Part shown: piece by piece, positions 1 to 9,203 of the stretch | Numbering within the stretch: the stretch's first letter is position 1 | How the letters are laid out: each line of letters begins with the position of its first letter | Assembly (NCBI RefSeq): GCF_009795845.1 | Contig: NZ_WTEX01000012.1 | Coordinates: forward strand, 48,999 to 82,597 | Direction: 5' to 3' | DNA: 33,599 nt | From: Gilliamella sp. Lep-s35 | GTDB lineage: Bacteria > Pseudomonadota > Gammaproteobacteria > Enterobacterales > Orbaceae | Program-made: the position numbers and the translations under genes | Notes under the pieces: generated by a model | Databases searched by the model: none | Seen by the model: the letters and a program-made list of their open reading frames with translations, nothing else | Told to the model about the DNA's origin: nothing

Positions 1-1
1 A

Positions 2-421
<420 letters not shown>

Positions 422-422
422 A

Positions 423-445
423 AGAGGGGAAACCCTCTTTTTATT
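423..445 (+). terminator. Rho-independent terminator of guaB
   Basis: A seven-base stem AAGAGGG / CCCTCTT with a GAAA tetraloop begins two bases after the guaB stop codon and runs into TTTATTTT. It is a compact intrinsic terminator that ends guaB as its own unit. Confidence 0.9.
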
Positions 446-545
446 TTGTATTTTATTTAGTATTTTTTATTAGATTTTGATTTGGTTTTTACTAAAAAAT
501 AAATATTTCAACTTGTTAATTTTTTAACAAAACTTATTTAAAGTG

Positions 546-599
546 TAGGAATTACTCTCGTTGTTTACAATAATTTGAGAAACACTGTAATAAATATAC
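546..599 (+). repeat. Dispersed repeat B, copy 1
   Basis: About 54 bases starting TAGGAATTACTC match the reverse complement of 24381-24434 with roughly seven substitutions and one gap. The shared blocks are TAGGAATTACTC, GTTGTTTAC, TAATTTGA and ACTGTAATA. Both copies lie in non-coding spacers. Confidence 0.65.
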
Positions 600-617
600 A
601 TAAAAAACCAAAATTAA

Positions 618-645
618 CGCCCTATCACAGACAAGAAATAGGGCG
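618..645 (-). terminator. GC-rich inverted repeat with a T-rich tract on the minus strand
   Basis: CGCCCTAT and ATAGGGCG form a perfect eight-base stem around 12 bases in otherwise AT-rich sequence. On the minus strand the stem is followed by a T-rich tract (TTAATTTTGGTTTTTT), which fits an intrinsic terminator. No minus-strand gene is seen just upstream of it, so it may end a small RNA or be the relic of a lost gene. Confidence 0.4.
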
Positions 646-1230
646 CTGATATCATAAAGAAAAACAACCGTCACTAATTAGGCCAAACACTCTATGGTCA
701 TTCGCTAGAGCATTTATAATATGCTAAACAAGCCTGATGAAAGCTGTTAGTTCTTTTAACCTGCTAGAATAAACGCTATAAAAAACTGCCTGCCAAAATG
801 CGATGTCTATCTAAAACATGCTATTTATAACCTCAAAAAACGCATTTAACATTAAATAACATCACTCCTCTGAATATAACACACTAATAAAAGTGTAATT
901 TTTTAGATAAACGGTGTAATCACTATTGGGTATTTACTCGACTGCTCTTTTTTTAGGTTAAATTTTTGTAAAAAATATTCAGGAGTCTATACCGTCTGGA
1001 GATTAAAAAATGAAAAGAGTGATACGAACTTTAAATTGAAATGTGGCATAATCAACAAATATTTAGTGATAAAAAAGACAACAAAACTTAAATGTTTTAT
1101 TAATTTTTATAATACCGTTAAACTGCATAAAATGATTTCAAGGGAAACGCCTTATACATTTTTAGAGGATCAGTCAGCCCTTGGCCTTAACTAAAAAATA
1201 ATTAATTTTACCAAAAAAAGAGATAACCAT

Positions 1231-1977
1231 ATGGAACTAAGAGACAAATTAAACTCCCTAGAAGGGTATCAAGAAATTATAGATTTAAAGATACAGTTCA
1301 TTAAAGAACGTTTTGAAGAAATAGAAAATTTAAAACAAGATGAAAAGGAAGGAATACAAAAATACCCCAAACCAAATAATGAAATTATCGAAGCAACATA
1401 TGATAGCATTTTCATTTATCAATCTGATATTTTAATTGCCAAATACTCAATGGGGCAACCCATATCATCCATTATGGAAGAATATAAAATAACGGTTTCT
1501 TATATGGAAAAAGGCTGGGACGCAATATCCGGCTATATATCCATGGTTTGGATGTTATCTATCGGTATTATGCTGGAGGCAGAGCCAGATATATTTGAAA
1601 AATTAAAATCTTTGGTTGAAAGGGATCATCTTAATGATTATCTGGTTGATTTTCTTTTACAAAACAGTACCCAATGGGGCAAACAAACGGCAAAGTTTGA
1701 ATTTCCAAGACCTTATAAAGCAACTCAAGACATTATTTCATTGGCTCAAACAGATAAAACCGCAGCCCTAGAAAGATTAAAAAAATACCTGAAAAAAGAG
1801 TGGTATAGAGGACATTCTGATTTGGGTTGGCATGATGGACATAAAAGCAAATGGAATATTCATACAGGCTATTGGAGCTTTGAAAGTGGTGCGTTAGCCA
1901 AAATACTCGGCTTAGACGACACCACTCTAAAAGACCAACCATACTACCCTTACGATATGGTGCATTGGGAAAAATAA
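1231..1977 (+). CDS. PoNe-type immunity protein (PoNi, DUF1910/DUF1911), orphan
   Basis: A 248-residue cytosolic protein. Its C-terminal third carries the hallmark of the DUF1911 / PoNi C-terminal domain: WYRGHSDLGWHDGHKSKW, then GYWSFESGALAKILGLDD, then PYYPYDMVHW at the very end. The N-terminal half, helical with a YDSIFIYQSDILIAKYSMGQ segment, fits the PoNi N-terminal (DUF1910) domain. Family members neutralise PoNe DNase toxins delivered by type VI or other contact systems. No PoNe toxin or delivery gene is adjacent: guaB lies to the left and pssA to the right. This looks like an orphan immunity gene, useful against attack by competitors. A possible SD-like AGAG precedes the ATG. Confidence 0.85.
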   Translation: MELRDKLNSLEGYQEIIDLKIQFIKERFEEIENLKQDEKEGIQKYPKPNNEIIEATYDSIFIYQSDILIAKYSMGQPISSIMEEYKITVSYMEKGWDAISGYISMVWMLSIGIMLEAEPDIFEKLKSLVERDHLNDYLVDFLLQNSTQWGKQTAKFEFPRPYKATQDIISLAQTDKTAALERLKKYLKKEWYRGHSDLGWHDGHKSKWNIHTGYWSFESGALAKILGLDDTTLKDQPYYPYDMVHWEK

Positions 1978-1980
1978 AAT

Positions 1981-2064
1981 ATGGAAATACTTTATACCAA
2001 CGATTGGCTAAAATTTCGAACCCATCCTAAATTTTGTGTATTTGAAAATAAAGTTGATGGTTAA
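1981..2064 (+). pseudogene. 27-codon reading frame, likely scrap of a second immunity-locus gene
   Basis: Three bases after the PoNi stop codon, and in the same frame, a 27-codon ORF starts with MEILYTNDWLKF and ends FENKVDG before TAA. The sequence looks protein-like but is too short for a domain, and no continuation was seen in the other frames. It may be the start of a gene truncated by deletion against the pssA 3' region. The family is not recognised, and a chance ORF is possible. Confidence 0.3.
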
Positions 2065-2119
2065 TTCTGATACCAAATTCAAACAAATCTATTAAATTTT
2101 TTATTCATCCCCTCCACAG

Positions 2120-3475
2120 TTATAACAACCGCTTAATAATCCTATCCACTTTGATGCGAGTTAGTCGCTTTATCAACTTATGAACTTGATTTGGATAAAA
2201 TTGGCTTGCTTGGATTTGTTGAAAATGCGTTATCAACGTGGTCTTTTGACGAATGGTGTTCAGTTCTTGGGTGAACTTATCACTTAATTCTTGTTTTGGG
2301 TCATGCACTAATATGCCGTTTTCAAGGTCAAGCCGCCATGCTCGAGGATTTAGATTATTACCAGTTATGAGCGCCCATTTGTTATCCACCCAGATGCCTT
2401 TTAGGTGATAGGTTTGTGCTTCATCCTTCCATAACCTTATGGTCAGTTGTTCTTTATCAATAAAACTTTGTAAGCGTTCAATAAAGCTTCTTAAATTAAT
2501 TTCATATAAATAAGGCAATCCGCCTGATATGTTAAAGGGTTGATCAGGTGGAATGTAGAAGTCGTTAGCTTCTTTGTCGCCAATAATTAATTCGATTTGG
2601 CGCCCTTTGCGTAGCAGGCGAATAATGTCGCGCACTAGGATGTTAGGCAAATTAAAGTATGGCGTACAAAAAATAATTTTTTGTTCGGTTACGTTGATTA
2701 AGTGATGGATGATTTTATTTAGTGAGTTATTACGCCCAAGTCCCATTATTGGGGCAACCGATAAGGCGTCGTTGTCGGCATTGCCGTCATATTGGTAACT
2801 TGCATCCATTAAGTGTTGGCGCAGAGCTTTGATTTCGGATTTGATCTGTTTGCGCGTTTTGTGTGTGCCAGTGTTAAGTAGCTGTATAGCTTGATATGGC
2901 ATAAAGTGGTCGTTGATAAATTGCACCATGCTATCGGCTAATAACGGATTAGTGATAAAGTGGTAGCGGTCGTAGCGGTATTTTTCACGTTTGTGTAAAT
3001 AGACGTTATTAATACTTGCGCCACTGTAAATGACGGTGTCATCAATAATAAAGCCCTTTAAATGCAATACACCAAGTACTTCGCGGCGGTTTACTGGAAC
3101 GCCATAAATAGGAATGTCGATTTCTAGGTGCTGCTGTTTTAGCTGGTAGTAATAGTTGGCGTTGGTGTGGGCTTTATCTTCGCCAATTCGTCCACGTTGT
3201 GCACGGTGCCAGTCAACAAATATTTTGATATCTAAGTTTGGGCGTTGTTGTTTGATTTTGTATAGTTCGTTAAGAATTTCTTTGCCAGCTTCGTCTTGTT
3301 CCAGATAAAGTGCAACTATATAAATACGATGCTGAGCTTGTTTTATGCTTTCCAGTAAAGCCAGTCGATAAGCTTTAGGGCTATAGACAATTTGGTATTG
3401 ATCTGCATTTTGTTGAATTTTGGCTAATTCATCAAGATGTTTTTGGTGATTATATTTTATAAATGGTATTCGCAT
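2120..3475 (-). CDS. pssA: CDP-diacylglycerol-serine O-phosphatidyltransferase
   Basis: At 451 residues it equals the length of E. coli PssA. The enzyme condenses CDP-diacylglycerol with L-serine to phosphatidylserine, the precursor of phosphatidylethanolamine, at the inner face of the cytoplasmic membrane. It belongs to the phospholipase D superfamily, and both HxK(x)4D motifs are intact: His138/Lys140/Asp145 in HLKGFIID, and His357/Lys359/Asp364 in HLKGIWVD. No transmembrane helix is seen, as expected for the ribosome/membrane-associated type I enzyme. The C-terminus is basic (KRLTRIKVDRIIKRLL), fitting lipid or ribosome contact. A TATAAT on the minus strand at 3488-3493 lies only 12 bases before the ATG and there is no clear SD, so the transcript may have a very short leader. 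Confidence 0.97.
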   Translation of the reverse strand: MRIPFIKYNHQKHLDELAKIQQNADQYQIVYSPKAYRLALLESIKQAQHRIYIVALYLEQDEAGKEILNELYKIKQQRPNLDIKIFVDWHRAQRGRIGEDKAHTNANYYYQLKQQHLEIDIPIYGVPVNRREVLGVLHLKGFIIDDTVIYSGASINNVYLHKREKYRYDRYHFITNPLLADSMVQFINDHFMPYQAIQLLNTGTHKTRKQIKSEIKALRQHLMDASYQYDGNADNDALSVAPIMGLGRNNSLNKIIHHLINVTEQKIIFCTPYFNLPNILVRDIIRLLRKGRQIELIIGDKEANDFYIPPDQPFNISGGLPYLYEINLRSFIERLQSFIDKEQLTIRLWKDEAQTYHLKGIWVDNKWALITGNNLNPRAWRLDLENGILVHDPKQELSDKFTQELNTIRQKTTLITHFQQIQASQFYPNQVHKLIKRLTRIKVDRIIKRLL

Positions 3476-3676
3476 GATTTATATATCATTATAACTGATC
3501 AATTACGTCAGATTTTTATCTAAGGTAATCTAAATACGATCAGTAAAAATAACGCTCCTTTCTATTTTTGTATGCATTTTTGCTAAGTTGCTTTGGGTTC
3601 AGTGTGCTATTTTATTTGTGTCACCTTCTGCCTTTAGCAGCTTGTTTATGCTTTATTGTGGGTGATGATAAATGGT

Positions 3677-4729
3677 TTAAGATTGTTCATCAACCCATGT
3701 TTGAATTATTTTATAAGTTAATGCCAGTACCACAGGGCCAATAAATAGCCCCATTATGCCAAAACCTAGTAATCCGCCAATGACGCCAAATAATATAAGC
3801 AAAAAAGGTAAGTCGGCGCCTTTTTTGATTAAGTAGGCTCGCATTACGCTATCTAAAGTTGTCAATATGATTGCAACAACAATTAAGATAATACCTGAAA
3901 TGGTGTTGCTCACCCAAAATTGCCAACAGATACATCCTAGCATAACAACAACAGGGCCAATTTGTGCCACACAACAAATAAATAAGATGAGTGTTAGCAC
4001 GCCAGGTAGCGGCATTCTAGTAAATACAAAACTTAATCCGCCAATTAAGGCTAAGGTGATAGCAGTAACTACAACGCCAAGTGCTACAGCACGGATGGAC
4101 TGGCCTGCTAATGTGACAGTGGTTGCGCCATATTGTTTTGATAATCGATTGGCAAGTAAGTAGACGTATTTGGTGATGTTTTCGCCTTTTAAATAGAGTA
4201 ATAGGCTAAAAATGATCATCACACCAGCATGAAAGATAAATATGCCAATGTTAGTGACTTGCTCAAGTAGCCAGCTTATCATGGTACCAATATAAGGTTG
4301 TATATTTGATACTAAGTCAGAACCATCAGTTTGAATTAGCGTTAACCATTTTTGGTGTAGTTCAGGGCCAAAGGCTGGGATGCTTTCAAGCCAGTCAAGT
4401 GTTGGTAGTTTTTGATGAGATAGTGTTTTTGCCCATTCAATAAGGTGATGACTATTTTGAGCTACCGAACTAATAATTAATATGAACGGTATAATGCAAA
4501 CAAGAGCCAATATCAGCGCCATAACCAGTAACGATAGCCAGCGTTTATTAAATAATTTTTGTTGAATTTTTATCATTAATGGCCAAGTGGCAATAACTAC
4601 CATCACCGCCCAGAAGAATCCGAATAAGAAAGCTTCAACAACACGATAGGTAATAATGATTAGTAATCCGATAATTAAAAGGTTTAAAATTAGTTTTAAT
4701 AAGTCAGTCGTGTTTTTTTCTACTGGCAT
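3677..4729 (-). CDS. ydiK: AI-2E family membrane permease (YdiK-like)
   Basis: A 350-residue polytopic membrane protein with about eight predicted helices. It opens with a helical pair (LILNLLIIGLLIIITYRVVEAFLFGFFWAVMVV, broken here as two segments around TYRV), has a long soluble stretch around residues 95-150, and ends in closely spaced helices with the family-type PLPGVLTLILF and GLLGFGIMGLFIGPVVLAL segments. The AI-2E family (TqsA, YdiK, PerM and others) includes an autoinducer-2 exporter and sodium/proton antiporters, but YdiK has no firm substrate, so only the family is certain. It lies upstream of pssA on the same strand with a 200-base gap, so co-transcription is possible but unproven. 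Confidence 0.85.
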   Translation of the reverse strand: MPVEKNTTDLLKLILNLLIIGLLIIITYRVVEAFLFGFFWAVMVVIATWPLMIKIQQKLFNKRWLSLLVMALILALVCIIPFILIISSVAQNSHHLIEWAKTLSHQKLPTLDWLESIPAFGPELHQKWLTLIQTDGSDLVSNIQPYIGTMISWLLEQVTNIGIFIFHAGVMIIFSLLLYLKGENITKYVYLLANRLSKQYGATTVTLAGQSIRAVALGVVVTAITLALIGGLSFVFTRMPLPGVLTLILFICCVAQIGPVVVMLGCICWQFWVSNTISGIILIVVAIILTTLDSVMRAYLIKKGADLPFLLILFGVIGGLLGFGIMGLFIGPVVLALTYKIIQTWVDEQS

Positions 4730-4833
4730 TTTTTTACCATATTTATTAATCTTGATGGCGTTATTATACGCATTATCACTTCAAATTAATATGATGGTGT
4801 TTATAATTAATTTTGTTAATGGAGATTTTAAAA

Positions 4834-5328
4834 ATGAAAAAATTAATGTTATTGACATTATTAGGTGTGGCGTTAACTGCGTGTGCAAATTCACCTAAAA
4901 TGAAACCTATAGCACAAAATGCCAATGATACGGCGCCATTTCCTACAGCTCAAGCTGGTTTTACACGTTATGCTATCCATTTACCAGCGATTGCTAATGA
5001 AAGCAACACAAAAGTTGAGGTGATTATTGGTAAAGAGATGAACGTTGATTGCAATTTTCATAATTTAGGTGGCGTTGTTAAGCAAGAAGAGCTTAAAGGT
5101 TGGGGATATTCTTATTATGTTGTTGAAAAAACCGTTGGCAATCTATCAACATTAATGGCTTGCCCTGAAGGTAGCAGTAAAAAAGAGTTCGTGACAATCA
5201 ATCATAATTTAGGTTTATTTAATTATAACAGTAGTTTACCATTAGTTTTTTATGTCCCCAATGATTTACAAGTAAAATACCGCGTTTGGCAACCTAATAG
5301 TAAAACTATGCAAGCTACTGCCGAATAA
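4834..5328 (+). CDS. eco: Ecotin-family serine protease inhibitor with a lipoprotein signal
   Basis: A 164-residue ecotin homologue: the conserved FTRYAIHLP, KVEVIIGKEMNVDCN, LGG, GWGYSYYV, MACPEG and VKYRVW blocks are all present. Ecotin is a dimeric periplasmic inhibitor of chymotrypsin-fold proteases. The disulfide pair is kept (Cys in VDCN and Cys in MACP). In the reactive loop STLMACP, the P1 position, Met in E. coli (STMMACP), is Leu. The N-terminus MKKLMLLTLLGVALTAC carries a lipobox (LTAC), unlike the cleavable signal of E. coli ecotin, so the protein is predicted to be lipid-anchored. The start at 4834 is chosen because GGAG lies nine bases upstream and the signal peptide begins there. 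In-frame TTG and ATG codons exist further upstream. Confidence 0.92.
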   Translation: MKKLMLLTLLGVALTACANSPKMKPIAQNANDTAPFPTAQAGFTRYAIHLPAIANESNTKVEVIIGKEMNVDCNFHNLGGVVKQEELKGWGYSYYVVEKTVGNLSTLMACPEGSSKKEFVTINHNLGLFNYNSSLPLVFYVPNDLQVKYRVWQPNSKTMQATAE

Positions 5329-5369
5329 TAGCGGTTAATTAATTGCTAAATAACTGTTTATTATCTTAT

Positions 5370-5392
5370 GGGTGGTTAAAACATAGCCACTC
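5370..5392 (+). terminator. Weak hairpin after ecotin
   Basis: GTGGTT (5372-5377) pairs with AGCCAC (5385-5390), extendable by two pairs. It lies 42 bases beyond the ecotin stop and is followed by T-rich but interrupted sequence. It could end the ecotin transcript. The rest of the spacer up to potF shows only a weak GCCT...AGGC hairpin near 5514-5539. Confidence 0.35.
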
Positions 5393-5664
5393 AGTTAAGA
5401 AAGTTTTAATATTTGATTTTTTAAGTAGACATCTTGAAAAAAAAAGGTATTTTATCCATCGTAATGCAAGGTTAGCTCTACTTGTTCATTTATTTTATTA
5501 ATGACTTGTGATTGCCTGATTACCTCGGTTTCGCTAGGCGTTTATTATGTTGGTGATTTATTCATTGTTAATAACGTCGATAGCAAAATTTGGGGGTCCG
5601 TTGTGTCTTTACAATGGGCTTGTGTCTAACATGTAATATCCCTACAAGAGGAGAAGTGGTGAGC

Positions 5665-6774
5665 ATGTTTACTCAACGTAAAACAATTTTTTCAATCGTG
5701 GCTGGTGTTTCACTGGCGTTATCTCAATCTGCTATTGCTAAAGATCGTGTCGTGCATTTTTACAATTGGGCAGGTCAAATCGGTTCTCATACGATTTCGG
5801 ATTTTGAAAAATCAACAGGCATCAAACTTGTTTATGATGTGTACGATTCAAACGAAATCCTTGAAGGTAAATTAATGGCAGGCCACTCTGGGTTTGATGT
5901 GGTTTCACCTTCTGATAGCTTTTTAGCTAAACAAATTAAATCAGGTGTTTATTTACCGTTAGATAAAAGCAAGTTACCAAATTGGAAAAATCTTGATCCA
6001 AATTTAATGAAGTTAATGGCAACGCATGATCCTGACAATAAATATGCTATTCCTTATGTATGGATGACAACAGGTATCGGTTATAACATTGATAAAGTTA
6101 AAGAACGTTTGGGCAAAGATGCGCCAGTTGATAGTTGGGATTTAGTCTTTAAACCAGAAAATATGGAAAAACTAAAAGATTGTGGTGTGGCATTTTTAGA
6201 TGCGCCAACTGAAATCTTTGCAAGTGCACTGCGATATTTAGGTAAAGATCCAAACAGTACTGATGCTAAAGATTATACTGGTGCGGCTTACGAGTTGTTA
6301 GAGAAAGTGAGACCAAATATTCGTTATTTCCATTCTTCACAATATATTACTGATTTGGCAAATGGTGATATTTGTGTCATTTTAGGTTGGTCTGGCGATA
6401 TTTTACAGTCACGAGATAGAGCTAACGAAGCAAAAAATGGTGTGCATGTTGGTTATCAAATTCCAAAAGAGGGCGCATTAGTCTTCTTTGATACTTTTGC
6501 TATTCCAAAAGATTCAGACAACCCTGATGAAGCGCATGAGTTTTTAAATTTTGTTATGAAGCCTGAAATTGCCGCACAAGTTACTAACGATGTGAATTTT
6601 GCTAGCGCCAATAAAGAAGCAAATGACAATTTTGTAAAACCAGAGGTGAAAAACGATCCAGCGGTTTATCCAAAACCAGAAGTGATGGAAAAACTATTCA
6701 CTTTGCAAGTTAAAGATCCTAAACTTGAGCGCGTAATTACTCGTACATGGACTAAACTTAAAACTGGTAAATAG
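5665..6774 (+). CDS. potF: Putrescine-binding periplasmic protein
   Basis: About 370 residues, as in E. coli PotF, and alignable throughout: HFYNWAGQI near the mature N-terminus, FEKSTGIKLVYDVYDSNE, PLDKSKLPNWKNLDP, APVDSWDL, RPNIRYFHSSQYI, and a C-terminal RTWTKLKTGK. It captures putrescine in the periplasm for the PotGHI importer. The signal peptide is hydrophobic (IFSIVAGVSLALSQSAIA) with likely cleavage after AIA. The start is not settled: AGGAG at 5649-5653 sits 5 bases from a GTG at 5659 and 11 bases from the ATG at 5665; both give a normal signal peptide. First gene of potFGHI, separated from potG by a hairpin. Confidence 0.96.
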   Translation: MFTQRKTIFSIVAGVSLALSQSAIAKDRVVHFYNWAGQIGSHTISDFEKSTGIKLVYDVYDSNEILEGKLMAGHSGFDVVSPSDSFLAKQIKSGVYLPLDKSKLPNWKNLDPNLMKLMATHDPDNKYAIPYVWMTTGIGYNIDKVKERLGKDAPVDSWDLVFKPENMEKLKDCGVAFLDAPTEIFASALRYLGKDPNSTDAKDYTGAAYELLEKVRPNIRYFHSSQYITDLANGDICVILGWSGDILQSRDRANEAKNGVHVGYQIPKEGALVFFDTFAIPKDSDNPDEAHEFLNFVMKPEIAAQVTNDVNFASANKEANDNFVKPEVKNDPAVYPKPEVMEKLFTLQVKDPKLERVITRTWTKLKTGK

Positions 6775-6810
6775 TCGATATTTGGTATATCGAATTTAAG
6801 TGTTAATTCT

Positions 6811-6850
6811 AGACGGATGGGTTATTTAGCCTTTCCGTCTCGTTTTTTTT
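6811..6850 (+). terminator. Intra-operon hairpin with T-tract between potF and potG
   Basis: AGACGGA (6811-6817) pairs with TCCGTCT (6834-6840), the inner bases can pair further (GGGTT with AGCCT, including wobbles), and an eight-T run follows at 6843-6850. This is a good intrinsic terminator or attenuator placed after the binding-protein gene. It probably lets potF be expressed in excess over the membrane components, a common pattern in binding-protein ABC operons (inference). Confidence 0.75.
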
Positions 6851-6875
6851 GGCTTGTTGTTATGAGGAAAATAGA

Positions 6876-8012
6876 GTGAATAATAAAACAACAAATCAGG
6901 TACAGCCTAAAAAAAAGATGGTAACTCCACTTTTGGAGATCAAAAATTTAACCAAGGTTTTTAATGATGATTATTATGCCGTTGATGATGTTAATCTGAC
7001 TATCTATACTGGCGAAATTTTTGCCTTATTAGGTGCGTCAGGCAGCGGTAAATCTACGTTATTACGAATGCTTGCAGGTTTTGAACAGCCTACCTCAGGG
7101 CAGATTATTCTTGATGGTAAGGATTTATCACAAGTTCCGCCTTATGATCGTCCAATTAATATGATGTTTCAATCGTATGCTTTATTTCCTCACATGACGG
7201 TTGAGCAGAATATTGCCTTTGGTTTAAAACAAGATAAATTAAATTCATTTGAAATAAAACAGCGTGTTGAAGAGATGTTAGCCCTTGTGCACATGGAGCA
7301 ATTTGGGAAACGTAAACCACATCAATTATCTGGTGGTCAAAGACAACGTGTAGCACTAGCACGAAGTTTGGCTAAACGTCCAAAATTGTTATTGCTTGAT
7401 GAGCCAATGGGAGCGCTCGATAAACAACTTCGTGATCGTATGCAACTTGAAGTGGTGAGCATTTTAGAGCAAGTGGGTGCGACGTGTGTGATGGTGACAC
7501 ATGATCAAGAAGAAGCCATGACTATGGCTGGCCGTATTGCTATTATGAATAAAGGTCAATTTGTACAAATCGGTGAGCCTGAAGAGATTTATGAACATCC
7601 AAATTGCCGTTACAGTGCCGAATTTATTGGTTCAGTAAATGTCTTTGATGGTATTTTGCAAGAAACACAAGAAGACGGTTTGATTATTAGCTGTCCTATG
7701 ATTAAGCGCCCATTAAAAGTTGATTATGACTCACCAGCGGTTGAAGGTGTACCAACACAAGTTGCACTACGTCCTGAAAAAATTAAACTATGTGACGAAG
7801 TCCCAGAAGATGGCTATAATGTGGCAACAGGTGAAGTGGTCGAAATCGCTTACCTTGGGGATCTGTCGATTTATCACGTTAAATTACCAAGTGGGCAAAT
7901 TATTATTGCGCAACTTCAAAATGAACATCGTTATCGTAAAGGTATGCCAACTTGGGGTGATATAGTTAACTTAAGTTGGGAAGTTGATAGCTGTGTTGTG
8001 CTTACTGAATAA
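6876..8012 (+). CDS. potG: Putrescine importer ATP-binding subunit
   Basis: Starting at GTG 6876, with AGGA seven bases upstream, gives 378 residues against 377 in E. coli PotG; the longer frame from 6849 would add nine unlikely residues. The ATPase domain has Walker A GASGSGKST (about 53-61), the Q-loop in MMFQSYALFPHM, signature LSGGQRQRVALARSLA, Walker B LLLLDEPMGALD and switch His in VTHDQEE. The C-terminal regulatory (TOBE) part holds VALRPEKIKLC, IAYLGDLSIYHV and the final WEVDSCVVLTE. It energises putrescine uptake through PotH/PotI on the cytoplasmic side. Confidence 0.97.
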   Translation: MNNKTTNQVQPKKKMVTPLLEIKNLTKVFNDDYYAVDDVNLTIYTGEIFALLGASGSGKSTLLRMLAGFEQPTSGQIILDGKDLSQVPPYDRPINMMFQSYALFPHMTVEQNIAFGLKQDKLNSFEIKQRVEEMLALVHMEQFGKRKPHQLSGGQRQRVALARSLAKRPKLLLLDEPMGALDKQLRDRMQLEVVSILEQVGATCVMVTHDQEEAMTMAGRIAIMNKGQFVQIGEPEEIYEHPNCRYSAEFIGSVNVFDGILQETQEDGLIISCPMIKRPLKVDYDSPAVEGVPTQVALRPEKIKLCDEVPEDGYNVATGEVVEIAYLGDLSIYHVKLPSGQIIIAQLQNEHRYRKGMPTWGDIVNLSWEVDSCVVLTE

Positions 8013-8030
8013 ACAAAAGAGGATATCATA

Positions 8031-9203
8031 ATGCGATCCATTGTATTAGGATTGTTGTTAAATGCATTTGTGTTGCTCAATGTTTATTGGCGTTTTGTGA
8101 CAACAGGAGCATTTGATAACTTATTTCTAGATGCGCTATTTACTGCAATGACCTTGGGATTTTTGTTGTCATGCTTGGGGTTATATTTAGCAAATTATAA
8201 ACCATCTAAATTTGCTTATCGGCTAATTATTGCTGGCAGTATATTGTTTGTTCCTGCTGGGCTTGTGACAATTTATTTTGCTTATAAAAAAATGAAGCAA
8301 CAACGCCCAGATACTGATCTGATGACACTTTATGGGCGGTTAATGGTTATTGCTATCCCTTATTTATGGATGCTATTGCTATTTTTATTACCATTCTTAA
8401 TTGTCTTTAGAATTAGTTTTTCTGAAAAAATCTTTGCTATTCCACCTTATACTGATTTATTTAGTTATGATGATGGATTACTAAATATTGCTTTGAATTT
8501 TAGTTATTATATTAATTTATTTCATGATAATATTTATTTTGCGTCTTATTTAGAATCATTAAAAATTGCGGCTATTTCAACCATATTATGTATTTTAATT
8601 GGTTATCCATTAGCATGGGCAATTTCGAAATGTAAACAATCCACACGAAATATTTTGTTATTATTAATTATTTTGCCATCTTGGACATCGTTTTTAATTC
8701 GTGTTTATGCGTGGATTGGTATTTTAAATCAAGAAGGTTTTTTAAATCACTTTTTAATGTGGTTAGGAGTTATTGATCAGCCTCTCGTGATTATAAAAAC
8801 CTATTTGGCTATTTATATTGGTATTGTGTATTCTTATTTACCGTTTGTGGTATTACCAATTTATACTTCGTTAAGTAAAGTGGATTCGACGTTAATAGAA
8901 GCCGCATTGGATTTAGGTTGTAAACCAATTAAAACCTTTTTCAAAATTATTGTGCCACTCACTAAAAATGGCATTATTGCTGGCGGTATGCTAGTGTTTA
9001 TTCCAGCCGTTGGTGAATATGTGATACCTGAATTATTAGGGCCATCTGAAAGCATTATGATTGGTACGCAGATTGGGACTATATTTTTTCAAAATACCGA
9101 TTGGCCAGCAGCAGCAGCGGTTGCGACTGTTATGTTATTGATTTTGATCGTGCCAATTTACTATTTCAATAAATTTCAAAGCCGACAAATGGAGGGTAAA
9201 TAG
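8031..9203 (+). CDS. potH: Putrescine importer permease PotH with extra N-terminal membrane domain
   Basis: From about residue 105 (MVIAIPYLWMLLLFLLPFLIVF) to the end it follows E. coli PotH closely, including NILLLLIILPSWTSFLIRVYAW and the ABC-permease EAA loop EAALDLGCKPIKTFFKIIVPL. The protein is 390 residues, against 317 in E. coli. The extra N-terminus holds about three hydrophobic segments (around residues 3-24, 30-54 and 62-83) and a basic loop (YKKMKQQRP). The start has an AGAGGA motif just after the potG stop, and no ATG nearer the conserved part has a comparable site. It forms the membrane channel with PotI. The stop codon abuts potI directly. Confidence 0.93.
   Translation: MRSIVLGLLLNAFVLLNVYWRFVTTGAFDNLFLDALFTAMTLGFLLSCLGLYLANYKPSKFAYRLIIAGSILFVPAGLVTIYFAYKKMKQQRPDTDLMTLYGRLMVIAIPYLWMLLLFLLPFLIVFRISFSEKIFAIPPYTDLFSYDDGLLNIALNFSYYINLFHDNIYFASYLESLKIAAISTILCILIGYPLAWAISKCKQSTRNILLLLIILPSWTSFLIRVYAWIGILNQEGFLNHFLMWLGVIDQPLVIIKTYLAIYIGIVYSYLPFVVLPIYTSLSKVDSTLIEAALDLGCKPIKTFFKIIVPLTKNGIIAGGMLVFIPAVGEYVIPELLGPSESIMIGTQIGTIFFQNTDWPAAAAVATVMLLILIVPIYYFNKFQSRQMEGK

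Larger units (their letters stand above)
446..1230. other. AT-rich intergenic region with repeat and hairpin, no gene seen
   Basis: This 785-base spacer holds no convincing reading frame on either strand. It contains one copy of a dispersed repeat (546-599), a GC-rich inverted repeat (618-645) and, at 965-994, a weak match (about 22 of 30 positions) to the second dispersed repeat found at 11649 and 24463. It may be the remains of deleted genes, but no recognisable protein fragment could be read. Confidence 0.5.

Noticed and set aside
5590-5664. Longer potF start at 5590
   Set aside because: It adds 25 residues with four Cys or Met clusters before a normal signal peptide, and the good SD is near 5650.
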